NCBI GenBank assembly: GCA_002007465.1
Contig: LNAC01000164.1
Coordinates: forward strand, 3,016,383-3,080,382
Origin: Ailurus styani
Taxonomy: Eukaryota; Chordata; Mammalia; Carnivora; Ailuridae
Length of the DNA: 64,000 bases
Reading direction: 5' to 3'
Positions 42,586 to 53,975 of the stretch are shown one piece after another (the stretch's first letter is position 1; each line of letters opens with the position of its first letter). The notes beneath the pieces were generated by a model, which ran no database searches, was not told where the DNA came from, and was given only the letters and a program-made list of their open reading frames with translations. Position numbers and translations under genes: made by a program.

Positions 42586-42783
42586 CATAAAATTTGGACA
42601 GAAGCAAACGGGAAGTGGGCAGGTGCTTTTCCAGCATTGGCTGGAGGAAGCAGCACATACAGAGAGGCTTCTGGAATGATTCTGCTTACTCTAGAAGGTA
42701 GGGCATGAGAAAAGGACAAGGGAAGGTAGGACAGGGCCATGCAGGACTGTCTCGAAAGCTAAATTAAACATTTGGGAAAGGAT

Positions 42784-42981
42784 GGGGCACCTGGGTGGCT
42801 CAGTCCATTGGGCGGCTGTCTTCAGCTCAGGTCATGGTCCTGGGGTCCTGGGATGGAGCCCCACATCAGGCTCCCTGCTCAGCAGGGAGTCTGCTTCTCC
42901 TTCTCCCTCTGCCCCTCCTCCTGCTTGCGTTCCCTCCCTCTCTCTCGCTCTCAAATAAATAAATCTTTAAGATAAAAAAAA
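42784..42981 (+). mobile_element. SINEC
   Basis: GGGGCACCTGGGTGGCTCAG head, GGGATGGAGCCCCACATC box B, CAAATAAATAAATC and A tail. Imperfect target duplication TTGGGAAAGGAT / TGGGGGAAAGGA. Confidence 0.94.
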
Positions 42982-42989
42982 ATGGGGGA

Positions 42990-43779
42990 AAGGAGAGGGC
43001 AAGCTCAAAGCAGTGTTTTACGAAGACATATCTGGCCAGGTGTGCAGGATGGACCTTAGGGGAGAGCCAGCTGGCGGGGAGACTGCCCAGGCGGCTCTTT
43101 TGACAGTCCAGACTTGACATGTAAAGGGTCTAGACAGGAGCAGTGACAGGGCAAATGAAAGCAAGAAATAAGCCACCCAGCCCTGTTGGACGGCTTTTTC
43201 GTGCTGCCTGGGAACGCCGGCAGCTGCCTGACCCTGGTTAATAGCATCATGTGGTTGCCATCCAAACAGACTGGCCACTAGCTGACACCTCAGCTGCCAT
43301 CCTCAGTGCTGCCGTTACTTCAAGGGGGGCCCGGCGGGAGTGAGGGGAGGCAAAGCCCAGGAGAGCATCTTCTAACCCAGTAGCCCTAGAAGAGCCGTCC
43401 ACCGTATAATATAGCACAGGCATCTTGCAAAGAAAGCAATGGAGTTCTCTGCTCAGACGATGTCGGGAGACTCCAGATTCAACCAAGGGCAAAGCTGTTT
43501 CTTTACTGTAGTGTCTCTGGGGAGCCCCATGCCTCCTCCCCCAGCCTGTGTTTATCAACCTAAATGGCAATAGAGCCCTTTTCATGCCACACCCTATGCG
43601 GTTCCTAAAGCAACACTCACAAAACGCCTGGAAGACTCTGGAATCAAGTCTGTTTGCCTTGCCTCCGGCAGGACACTTGTGGACTACGCATGCAGATCAC
43701 GTTGCCCATGCACCCACCTCCCTTGCAGAGAGGACTAACTTCACCCACTGCCCCCCTTGCCCCTTGGAAGCAGGAAGCT
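42990..43779. other. unique DNA, candidate conserved block
   Basis: 43160-43690 keeps scattered CpGs (GGACGGC, AACGCCGGC, GCCCGGCGGG, ACGATGTCGG) and contains TTAATAGCATCATGTGG and ATAATATAGC. It contains no repeat I recognise, which makes conservation plausible. No gene supported; a 112-codon open frame on the minus strand matches nothing I know. Confidence 0.4.
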
Positions 43780-44000
43780 GCTTACAAGCTGTGGCTCTGA
43801 AGTTGGTCTGCCTGGATTCAAATACTAGCTCTACCACTTAGCAGTTACCCAGCCTCTCTGTGCTTCAGTTTCCTTATCTACACAATGGGGAAAATAGAAC
43901 CAACTTCAGTGGGGTTGTTGGGAGGATTATATTCGTGAGATAAGCCCTGAAGAGCACCTTGCACTGTGGTTGGTACAGAGTAATCCCTCCACGTGTGCTG
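43780..44000 (+). mobile_element. MIR SINE, near full length
   Basis: CCTGGATTCAAATACTAGCT, CTACCACTTAGCAGTTACCC, GTGCTTCAGTTTCCTTATCT, GGTTGTTGGGAGGATTATAT and TGGTACAGAGTAATCCCTCC. Confidence 0.93.
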
Positions 44001-44002
44001 AT

Positions 44003-44003
44003 T

Positions 44004-44046
<43 letters not shown>

Positions 44047-44050
44047 TTAA
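44003..44050. repeat. (TTTA)n microsatellite
   Basis: About twelve TTTA units directly after the MIR. Confidence 0.96.
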
Positions 44051-44336
44051 TCTTACACAGCCAAGTATTCTATGATGAGAGCCCAAGCCCTCCAGCCACA
44101 GCTCTGAGGTGAGGCAACCTAGCAAGGCCTGGTACAAGGAAGTGAGGGGGTTAGATTGTCTCTGGGAATGTAGGGATGGAACACGGGGCTATGTGATTGA
44201 ACCAGGGTCTGTAGCTGGGCCTGAAGATCACAGCAAGCAGCTCAGTCCACCATCTGCCCCTCCCTCTCCATGTCAAGATGGTCATCTTCCTGGCACCCTG
44301 CTTGGGCCCTTCCTTTCTCAGAGAAGCATCAGAGTT
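44051..44336. other. unique DNA
   Basis: Nothing recognised. Confidence 0.5.
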
Positions 44337-44351
44337 AAAAAAAAAAAAAAC

Positions 44352-44455
44352 TAAAGTTTAAAGAAGTGAAATAATAGCTCAAGCTGACACAGCTACATGG
44401 AGTAGAATCAGGCCCTGACCCCCGGCACTTTTGACCTCTAAGCTAGGGGACTGCT
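44352..44455 (-). mobile_element. MIR, partial
   Basis: AAGAAGTGAAATAATAGCTC, ACACAGCTACATGGAGTAG and AATCAGGCCCTGACCC resemble the reversed MIR core. A run of about 15 A lies on its left. Confidence 0.6.
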
Positions 44456-46257
44456 CACTATACTCTCTAATCTGGCCTCCACCCCAACCGAGGACTCAGG
44501 GTCAGGCTCACATACTCGAGAAGCACGGCTTTGACCTGACAGAGAATTTGTCTCTGGGGAGGTCACACTCAGTTCTGTGGATTTGTGGGTAGGCAGCACC
44601 CCGAAATACCTAGCTCTGGCTCCAGAAATGACTTTTGAGAGCAGGTGAGCTGGTGATGGCATTCAGGGATGCCGGAAGCAGAGTCTTGGGTCAGAGCTGC
44701 TCTGCTCCCTCTTCTCGCACACTCTCCTCCGGGGAGATCTCCAGCAGCTGTGATCTGGTTGGGTTCAATATTCTGCCCTGATGCGGTCTGACAGCAGCTA
44801 AAAGGCTGGAGTGGGAAGATCCTAAGGCTGAAAATCCCTCCGTGGAAACATGGTTTCTTGTTAATACTCTGCATTCTGTATACCAGGGACTTAGGAAGTC
44901 AGACACCTCAATTATCTGACAGGTTCTGAGTCTCATTCGTTAGCCATCGTAAGAGGCATCTCACCCTTCTCTAGCCTCCAGAGAGGCCAACCTAAGCACC
45001 CTCGGAGAAGATGGCTGTCTGCTTCCTTTGTTTTCCTTTTTAGATCTGTCCCTCCTCTACTCCTACAGTGGGAACAACTTTCTTCTCACTCAGGAACGAG
45101 TTTCTGAATCCTGGGACTCACTTCATTCATCCTGGCCCTCACTCTTCTCCATCTACCAAATTTACCACAGAATCTCTCAGAGGGGACCCCCAAATCCCTC
45201 AAGTTTTTATCCTCTTAATCCCAGGATCTCTTCATTACAGTAGGGGGGCGGCAGGATAGATTCCTTCTCATCCTCCCTGTGCTGTGAGGACATGAAGGGA
45301 AATGGTGTAAGCCCTCATTCTACCCTACCCAAATTCGTACCCTTCCCAGCTTTGCCTCAGCTGTCAAAGCCCGTGATGGCACACAGACTAAGGCAACCAC
45401 ACAAAGTTCCCCCAAGGGACCTGGAGGAAAGCTCCAAGCTTTTTACGTTTCTCCCAACACACATACACAGTCAGCTCTCCCTCCCTCTCTTCCTTGCCTT
45501 CCGTCTCCCTCCCTCCATACAAGGATGTGTTAATGGAGTCGTCTATTAAATGCAGCAGCTGCCAGAATGTTAGGCTGACTGGGCAGAGGGCCTGAACCCA
45601 TTTATTCCGAACTACAGACCCCATCACATATCTCAGGTTTTTATCTTTTAATTTCCACACTGTGCCTCAGCCAGGTCACTCAATGCCAAGTCCCGGTCTG
45701 AGAGCCCACATGTTTCCCTGGACTACCCAATGATGCCTTCCTGTCTACCAGCCACAAAAGTAATGCGTAGGGATTTAGGAGGGAGGACGGAGGGAAAGGT
45801 AAGTCAGCACACATCTCCCAAAGTCCACTCACATCCAAGAAAATGTTGCTTAAAAAGCCCCAATTGTGGAACCTTTCTTTGACATTTGCCTATAATCGTG
45901 ACGATTTACTACAATGTCAAAAAGTCTAAAAGTCACTCCCAAGAAAACACTGCCTGTTTCTGAAGACTTTGGATCTGAGACCATCACCCACTGTCATTGC
46001 TATCTGGTACCTGTCTTGTCCTCCATCTTGAGTTACTAGAAAGTCATACACTTCACCAGTTGTTTAAAATAAAGACAGCAAAACAACTTTAATCATAGAA
46101 GAGGAAAATCCTAGAATATCAGCAGCTATGTACAATCTGGCAGATTCTGGGAACACAACTTGGTCAAGGGTGGAACTCCTGCTTACCCTAAGAGTTTGCT
46201 TCAGTTCTTGGTTCTTCCTGCTTCTCCCAGCTTTTTCTTTGACCGACAATTTTCAGA
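44456..46257. other. unique DNA with an exon-like interval and a dyad
   Basis: No supported gene. An exon-like interval at 45671-45798 and a 44-base nested dyad at 45878-45921 are described in the findings. 46258-46330 resembles the start of the ancient unnamed repeat (CCACAAATATTAATTCAGTG). Confidence 0.45.
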
Positions 46258-46545
46258 GCATCCATTCCACAAATATTAATTCAGTGCCACCATGTGCAGA
46301 TATCCTATCCTGGCATAGCCCTTGGATTCACAGCAAGACTGCATCTTCCTTGTGGTTCTCTGACATCCCCACCTGATTCCTTGGACACTGTGACCAGAGG
46401 CTTCCCAAAGCAGCTGGGCTAATTTGAGCCTTTCTTGAGCTGAGCTTGCCTGTCTTCACTCCTAGGTCTAGAAAATGCCATTCACAATTAACTGCTGAAC
46501 CTATAATCTGTGTTTTGTAAGAAATTTCATTTAAATGAGCTAGAT

Positions 46546-46745
46546 AGGGCGCCTGGGTGGCTCAGTGGGTTAAAGCCTCTGCCTTCGGCTCAGGTCATGA
46601 TCTCAGGGTCCTGGGATCGAGGCCCGCATCGGGCTCCCTGCTCAGAGGGGAAGCCTGCTTCCTCCTCTCTCTCTGCCTGCCTCTCTGCTTACTTGTGATT
46701 TCTCTCAGTCTGTCAAATAAATAAATAAAAAATCTTAAAAAAAAT
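46546..46745 (+). mobile_element. young SINEC
   Basis: GTTAAAGCCTCTGCCTTCGG head, GCTTACTTGTGATTTCTCTC body. Target duplication AAATGAGCTAGAT at 46533-46545 and 46746-46758 is exact. Confidence 0.98.
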
Positions 46746-46758
46746 AAATGAGCTAGAT

Positions 46759-47419
46759 TCCACAGTTAAAGAGGAAAATAGATAGTGCACTCTGTAATGG
46801 ACAAGTCCTTAGGGAATCAGTTTCTTCCATTCCCCAGTTACTCTAAGACTATGTGGTTCTGGAGGGACAAGACACTCTCTACAACTTCAGGGGTAAGAAC
46901 AAGACCCACGCTTAGCCCATTAGATTACTTGTAGCAACTGGTTCAGAGAAGGACACAGGACTCAAACCACACCAATCACAGCATTCTCTGTGTTTTTGCT
47001 GGGAAAAGACACAGGCTTTCCCCCTCTGGAATGGTGGGTTCTAAGGGTAGTACTGTTTTGGAGATACTGGTGGCCATCTGGCTAGGATATGTAGAGAGCT
47101 TGCCTAAGAATGAAACAATGCAGCAGCAAGCAAAGCTAAATGATAGAAGTAGTCTACACCTTGATGCACCGTTTGAACTCATGGATTTAGTCTTCCTGAA
47201 GCAAGTGTACTCTTCGCTGGAGATGTTTGGGAAGAAAACAGATAGTCACCTTTCACAGGTCTGATATAAGGTTCTTAAACTACCTCCCATAAAATATATT
47301 AGGAGAAAAGTTATGAAATGAGTAAGAGTTGTTCAAAATTCCTCTCTTCACCTCCAGATCTAAACACAAGATCCCAGATCTCTTGAGAAAAAGAATCAGG
47401 AACCATTTTCATTCTAAAG
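46759..47419. other. unique DNA
   Basis: Nothing recognised; no gene supported. Confidence 0.5.
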
Positions 47420-47443
47420 TTTTTGTTTTTGTTTTTGTTTTTT

Positions 47444-47638
47444 GGGCGCCTGGGTGGTTCAGTTGGTTAAGCGTCTGCCTTGGACTCAAGTCACGATCCT
47501 GGGGTCCTGGGATCGAGTCCCCCATCAGGCTCCCTGCTTTGCGGGGGGCCTGCTTCTCCCTCTCCCTGCTGCTCTCCTTGCTTGTGCTCTCTGCCAAATA
47601 AATAAATAAATAAATATTAAAAAATAAAAAGTAAATAA
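47444..47638 (+). mobile_element. SINEC
   Basis: GGGCGCCTGGGTGGTTCAGT head, GGGATCGAGTCCCCCATC box B, body, and a tail with (AAAT)n and AAAAATAAAAAGTAAAT. A (GTTTTT)n run at 47421-47443 precedes it and obscures the target site. Confidence 0.95.
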
Positions 47639-48300
47639 AAATAGTGAGTCAACTAAGTATTTGAGGCATGTCTCTAAATCATTTAGGAATATCTGAAGGA
47701 TTTACTGTGCTCTCACATTTTCCTACAGCCACTATCAAAATAGATGGACCAAGATATGTCAGTGGCATGCCATGACCCAGTGACATGTCAGAAAGAGTTC
47801 TCTGCTCCTTTGCCTACTCCATCCCTTCCTATCCTCCCCGTCAATGTAAAGGAGGTTAAGCTCTAAGAGGTAATGGGAAGAGTTAAGGAATTGTCTTATA
47901 GAGGCTTCCTTGGAAGAATGTAAGAATCTACCCTCATTCTCTCAAGATGGAGCCAGTCCCACATCTCAGAGGCTGTGACGATGAAGTCCGGACTCAGAGA
48001 AGAAAGCAGGGAGTAGAAAAGGAAGAAAGAGGGAAACCAAAGAGAACTATTACAAAAAGAGTGAAAAGAATTGCCCAAGCACAAAAACAGCAACATGAAG
48101 AAGCCAACAGACTGAGCAGAACACAGCAGGACCTGAGCGCCTGAAGTCTCCCCCACCCCCTCATCACAGCAGGCATTTCCCTGGGCAGGTGCTGACTTTC
48201 TCCTCTCAGACAACTCTGGACCCTGCCCAGCAGAGTGTGGAGGCTGGCCAGCTCCCAAACAGAGCACAGACCTGCCCAATTGACCACGCTGTCTACTCAT
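47639..48300. other. unique DNA
   Basis: No gene supported. A 134-codon open frame on the minus strand (47896-48300) has hydrophobic stretches but no family resemblance. Confidence 0.45.
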
Positions 48301-48330
48301 GGCTCAAGGGTTCCTGCAGTCAAGACGTTT

Positions 48331-48392
48331 CCATAATTGGCTAAACCCATGGAACCTCAGTCTGTGGTTCTGTACTAACAAGGCTATTTAAA
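48331..48392 (+). promoter_or_regulatory. CArG box and TATA-like box
   Basis: A consensus CArG box CCATAATTGG (48331-48340), the SRF-binding type, is followed by CTATTTAAA at 48384-48392, about 45 bases further on. This order and spacing are typical of muscle or immediate-early promoters and would put a start near 48415 on the plus strand. Downstream there is no convincing coding sequence. Confidence 0.35.
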
Positions 48393-48639
48393 CCCTTGCT
48401 GGCAAGGAAAGCACTGCTGTCTGCCAGATGTCTGTTGAAGAAGCCATCTACTGATTGCTAGAACACATCCTCATCTTCTCTGAGTGGACCTTTATTCATC
48501 TGTACTTTTTGGACAGAGGAATAGGGGATGTTGTCCCCAATGTTAGTAATCATGGGGCATAATCATCATCACTATCCTCACGGTCATTTGGGCTACTCAG
48601 TACTCTGCCACTTGGTGGAGAGGTGCTGTCTTAAGTTGG

Positions 48640-48997
48640 AAGCAGAGCCTGAGACAGGATTTAGGTCCTATGGTGTACCAAGGTGTGCCCGCAGGAGAAA
48701 GAGAATGAAGGAAGCAGGAGATGGCAGGAAAGAAGAATGTGGTTGCAACTTTGTGTTTGGCCTCCGCCTGATCCCACAGGGGAGCTCAGGAGCATGAAGA
48801 GCACCAAAGAACTGGTCCTTCCTTGAAGTAAAGGGGCTGGACTTCGTACCTCCTTGGCTGAAAGCTTCAGGGGGGTACCGACGGGGTCTCCCATCCACCA
48901 CGAGCAATTTTCTATGTCTGTACAGCAGCTGGAGACATGGATACTCTGATGTGGTAAAGGGGGGTCAGGCAAGGTACCAACAGCCCACGAGGGCTCC
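48640..48997. other. possible old LTR-like repeat
   Basis: GAAGCAGAGCCTGAGACAGG, GCCTGATCCCACAGGGGAGC and TCAGGAGCATGAAGAGC are phrases I associate with a dispersed mammalian repeat, but I cannot name the family. Confidence 0.4.
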
Positions 48998-49362
48998 TGT
49001 ATTAGTCCACTCTGGCTGACATAACAAATTACCACGGACTGGGTGGCTTCGGTTTATTTTCTCATAGTTCTGGAGGCTGGAAGTCTGAGGTCAGGGTGTC
49101 GGAGTGGCTGAGCTCTTACAAGGGCTTTCCTCCTCGCTTGCTGAGGGCCACCTTCTTGCTGTGTGCTCACCAGCCAAGCCCTTTGATATCTCCTCTTATA
49201 AGGGCACTATTTCCACCAAGAGGGTCCCCACCGTTCCACCCTCGTAACCTCGTCTAAACTAAATACTTCCCACAGGCCCTTCTCTGAATACTATCACACT
49301 GGGAGTTAGGGCTGTAATCATCTGAATTTCAGGGGGACACAATTCAGTCCATAGCAGCCACC
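48998..49362 (+). mobile_element. solo LTR, MLT1/MaLR type
   Basis: TATTAGTCCACTCTGGCTGA, ACTGGGTGGCTTCGG, TTCTGGAGGCTGGAAGTCTG, CTTCTTGCTGTGTGCTCACC, TCTTATAAGGGCACTATTTC and CACAATTCAGTCCATAGCAG give the full order of the MLT1-type ERVL-MaLR LTR. No internal gene is present next to it, so it is a solo LTR. Confidence 0.93.
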
Positions 49363-52300
49363 ACTCTATAAACAGGGAAAAGAAACAATTGTTAGCCAGA
49401 TTTGTCCCAGAAGAGCCATTTCCCTTGCACCTAAGTTCTTCCAGAAGTTCATCAATGGACTGACACAGAAAAATTAAACCTTGATGGGCTGAGCCAGGCC
49501 TAGGATCTCCTAACAGCTTCTTTTCTAGGTCTCAGCAGGCGCTGCTTCCCGCCCTGGGAAAGTCAGTCTGTGACTGTTAGCAAGCCTCAGTCCTTGGTAC
49601 GCATTCCATAGGTGACAGCAGAGGCATCTGTGTGCCATCCTACCCAGCTGAGGCTTTGAAGCTCCCAAGCAGAGCCATTAGCATTCTCTTCAGTCGCAGA
49701 CAGTTCTCTTTAGCCCTTGTTTGTCTCATTTCTTCCCTTCTGACTTTCTCATCAAGAGCAGCAGCCTCCTTGTTCCTAGAATCTCTTCTTCACTTCAAAG
49801 AGCTCTAGGCTCCAGGGAAGCCTGTGGCCAAGAAACTTGCCAGACACCTCTGGATTCCCAATGAAGAACAGACTACCACCTGCTCCGTGGCTAAGAACCC
49901 AAGCACTTCCAACTCCCCTCACTTCAGGATTGAGTGAAGAACCAGCTAGGAAGCTGCTTTCCCTCTGGGCAGTCTGCAGCGATTAGGCCTTGGGTTATGG
50001 AGGCTAACCTGCTTAGTTCCCCAATCCACTCCTACTTCCGGATTTGGAGTATTTAAATAGAGGAAGTTAGCAGGGAGCGTCACAGGCCCTGCCCCGGAGA
50101 GGGGGAATCCATCCACTGCGCAGCCTCCATTTTGGAGCCCCTTTCCATTCATATGGGAGGAGGTGGGGAGGACTCTCCATTTCACAGAAGGAGCCCTAGG
50201 GGGCAGAGAAGAGTTCTCAGTGAGGGCGCCATTCATGTCGCCATTATTTATTAAGAACTGCCATACATCCAGCGGTGTGGTGGGTTCTTAGAAAAAAGGA
50301 AAAACTAATCTCAGGGAAGCTGAAAATCTACTATTGACCCCAAAGTAAATTCCTTCAGCAGTCTAAAGATTTTAGTAAGAGGGACATCACTGCTTGCAGT
50401 TCCAAAGAGTTTGGCAGACGATAATTCAGCTTCATCATTTAAACTCTCTTTTAAACCACTGGTTGTATTCCTGGGTCCTCCCCAAGGTGTTTCAGGATGA
50501 GAGGACTATGCCACATTCCCCGACTGCCAGGGGCTTCATTCTGACATCTCTCCACCTTCCCTTCTCTCATGCCCTATAGTTGTCTCAGGCACACAAGCAC
50601 TCACTCCTTACAATTGCTTCTGCAGTGATTCCAGAGAGGCACATGAAAACCACTTTCTCAGGATTATATTTTACCAAACTCCTCCAGAGACAAACAGTTA
50701 TGGCAATAGGGTGCCATTGTTTGTATTCATTTTTCTGTCTCACCTGGCCACAGACCTGGGTCCAGCTCACTGGGGATCCGAGCCCAGGTGAGCCCAGAGG
50801 CACACATAAAAGGACCGTGACTCCATCTGCTGGCTTGACAGCAGCTCTGGATTGCAGCCTTTGAATTCCCTGCAAGGCTGGCTTTGGCTCGGAACCAGGA
50901 GACCAAGATGTCTTTTCACCATGACAGAGTGAAGATAGTCAGCCATTTTATCAGAAGTGATGACATCTACCCTTCCAAAACTTAAACCCACAGACAGAGA
51001 CACAAATACGGCTGGGAAACACACAGCCAAGTATCACTGATCTAACAGGAGCTGGTTCTGCTCTGAGCAAGCATTGCTCTGGGGCTGTAACAGGGACCTA
51101 CCTACAACCAGCAGACAGCTCCCAACCAAGGCCGGGGTGGGAGGGGTTAGGTTGAGTTTAGAAAAACACTGATGAAATTGGGCATTTTCTTTTCTTCTTT
51201 CCATCAAGCCCTTCATCTCTACTTGCCTTGTGTATGAAAAATGGTGCTTCTTGCAGATTATTGAACTATTCCCCAGGGCCTGTGGTCCATCCAGAATCAT
51301 CTCCATCTGCACAATTTCTCAAATTTATCTATTCTTACTGTGAGGCAAGGAAAAGATGGGGGTCCATTCTACAGATGAGGATTAACTAAACTTCTTCAAT
51401 GGAAGAGAGAAAGAGAAAATGATATTACCTAGCGTTACTCGGAAATTAATTACTTGGTTCTTGAAATCCCTACACAGTGTTATGTATTTGGGAGTTTCAA
51501 AAGAGACTCCACTGCGTAGTATCCAGGTCATAGAAAAGTGAGGCACCAGCACAATGTTCACAGAAAACAGCTGAAACACAGTTATGAAACTGTTAAACCC
51601 TCACCCCTACCCTCAGTAAAAAAGAAGTTGTAGGATATTAAGAGAATGTCTATAAAAAAGGATTTATTTGGTGTGAAGTCTTGGTACCCCCTCCAAAGAA
51701 AGGGGGTACCTGCATTTCACCATAAGCTGAACGAGCAGGGCTTCAAGGGGACCCCTCAGAGAACGTGAGATGGGCCTTCTACAGTTAGAAGGGCAGAGTG
51801 GACTACTATCTGACTCCAGCCCAAGAAACGCAGGGACCATTTTAAAGGCTGGCAGCTGCCAGGCAGTGCTGGGATCCGCCCGTAGTCTCAGGGCTTGGGT
51901 GAGCAAAGAACCTATTTCTCATGGAGAAACCAGAAATGGACTATTGAATTATCAGGGGCTCTAGAGGAAGAAATCACCTGACAGAGGACAGTACTTGTCC
52001 AGGTCAAGTGTGGGTGTGTGTGTGTGGACGGGAGTTCAGATCCCTGGAGAACCCACAAGAGTGCCCCAGAAAAAAAGCCAGATTTAAACATCGGCCCCTC
52101 ATGGCTAAAAAAAAAAAAAAAGCCAGCTTCAACAACATGAGCTGAGTACATTATTTCCTGCCAGCTCATACTTTTTCTCTCTAGTCCTGGTGGGCCAGAA
52201 ATTTCAGGAAAGAAACAAGGACCACAGCTCCTGTCTTCTGTTGCTGCAAGGCTCAGATTGGGAAGGACAAATAGATTAATCTTCAAGAAATATGGAAACA

Positions 52301-52758
52301 TGGATAAGACCTGGACTGAACATGTTAAGTACCTAACTGAGATCATGTTTTACTACATAAAGTCATTGTAGGGCTTCCTGATTAACCTGCAAGAAAAGCA
52401 TTTGTCCAGGAGCAGATAGGACCATCACTACTGAGCAGAATGAAAGTAACAGTGGGAGCCAAAACCAAAGTTTCTTTTATGATTGCACCTCATGAGTCCC
52501 GCTTGTCATTGTTCCAGTCACAACTGTAAAAGTTGTTCTTCAACCTCTATTTTTAAAAGTAATAAAAACACCACCAAGGGGGTCATAACAAGAGGAGCTA
52601 TTGTCAGGACTAATAGTTCTCCTTGGCTTAACAGCACTCTACTGTCCTTGTGGAAAGTGAGACCTATGGATTCAAGTTCTGCTCACTTTTCCATTTCTTC
52701 TTAATTTCCCAAAGCATTCCCTATTCCCTTGTCACCCTGCAGTATGCACCACAGTTTT
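49363..52758. other. unique DNA, largest repeat-poor stretch
   Basis: About 3.4 kb without a young repeat. It contains a TATTTAAATA box (50050-50059), a CTCF-like CCCTAGGGGGCAG (50194-50206), a splice-like interval at 50754-50787 and an A run at 52107-52122. No coding sequence that I recognise. TG-rich DNA lies near 52010. Confidence 0.5.
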
Positions 52759-52772
52759 AAGGGAAGCTATTT

Positions 52773-52870
52773 GTCTTTGGTTTTGTTTTTAACCAAGGCC
52801 TTGAACTCACAACCCTGAGATCAAGAGTCACACGCTCTACCGCGCTACCAACTGAGCCAGCCTGGTATCC
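52773..52870 (-). mobile_element. old short SINEC, minus
   Basis: TTGAACTCACAACCCTGAGA, TCAAGAGTCACACGCTCTAC and CCAACTGAGCCAGCCTGG. Target duplication GGGAAGCTAT (52761-52770) recurs as GGGAAGCTAC at 52873-52882. Confidence 0.9.
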
Positions 52871-52909
52871 GAGGGAAGCTACTTTTAACAGTGTCTTAAA
52901 ATTTCCTGT

Positions 52910-53095
52910 TCTGGGCGCCTGAGTGGCTCAGTGGGTTAAAGCCTCTGCTTTCGGCTCAGGTCATGATCTCAGGGTCCTAGGATTGAGGCCCGCATCGGGC
53001 TCCCTGCTCAGCGGGGAGCCTGCTTCCTCCTCTCCCTCTCTGCCTACTTGTAACCTCTCTCTCTCTGTCAAATAAATAAATAAAATCTTAAAAAA
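52910..53095 (+). mobile_element. young SINEC
   Basis: GTTAAAGCCTCTGCTTTCGG head, CTACTTGTAACCTCTCTCTC body. Target duplication AAAATTTCCTGT at 52898-52909 and 53096-53107 is exact. Confidence 0.98.
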
Positions 53096-53107
53096 AAAAT
53101 TTCCTGT

Positions 53108-53429
53108 GCTGTCGCAGTCCTGCCCCACACCCTGCCCATCCTCAGGGATAACACAGGAGGTCAGAAGTCATCCCGACAGTTTCACAGTATCTTCCGTGGT
53201 AACATTTATCTTCTCGATTTTCCCCCAGAGTCCCAGGTAGTTGAGATACATACACCCACATACAAAGAAAATTATATACATGGATTCTCTCCCCTCCAAG
53301 AAAGTACAACGTAAAACAGCTAACATTAAATAGACAAGCATAAATGTGTAAATAACAGAAACAAGTACATGAATGAACAGCAGGAGAGATGCAGGATTGA
53401 GATGGGAAGCAGAACCGGCCAATTAGTGT
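53108..53429. other. unique DNA
   Basis: Nothing recognised. Confidence 0.5.
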
Positions 53430-53890
53430 TTACTGAACAGCTACTAGATGTCAGGCATTGGGCTAGCTTCTGGTAATAAAATTTTGAGCAAAAAAGACAC
53501 ATTCCTTGCACACACACAGAACTTTCAAAATGCCGGAGAAAATAAACACTAAACAAGTAAGTCCTTAATAAAAAGTAGGTTAATGGTAATAATACAGAGG
53601 ACTGGTCTAGTCATTAGGAACCTCACCTAGTGGGGGTTTGAGAAGCTTGCCTACATCAGTAACATTTCAAGTGGGCCCTGAAAGCTAAGTAGGGTTAGAG
53701 AGACGGCTGGTGGGGAGAAGAGGGACCTAGTGAGAAGAAAGGGGAAATGGAAAAGCAGAAGCAACACATCCAAGGAACTTTAAGAAGGCCTGTGTGGCTA
53801 GAGTGACTCTACAATGAAGCAGCAGGAAAGGGACCAAGGTAAGGAGGTTGAAGGGATCAGCAGGAAGCTAGGAATTGTAGATGCTGATTC
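53430..53890 (+). mobile_element. ancient unnamed repeat fragment
   Basis: TGTTTACTGAACAGCTACTA, GATGTCAGGCATTGGGCTAG, AAGAAGGCCTGTGTGGCTAG and GACCAAGGTAAGGAGG match the family at 20.5 kb. Confidence 0.75.
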
Positions 53891-53904
53891 AGAATGAAGC
53901 AAGT

Positions 53905-53975
53905 GAGAATTATAGGATCAAAGATTTGGAGGACTGGATGGAACTTTAAAGATTATCTAGTCCAACCAACCAGAT
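53905..53975 (+). mobile_element. MIR-related fragment
   Basis: AGAATTATAGGATCAAAGAT, GGAACTTTAAAGATTATCTA and GTCCAACCAACC match the start of a MIR-related family. Confidence 0.65.
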
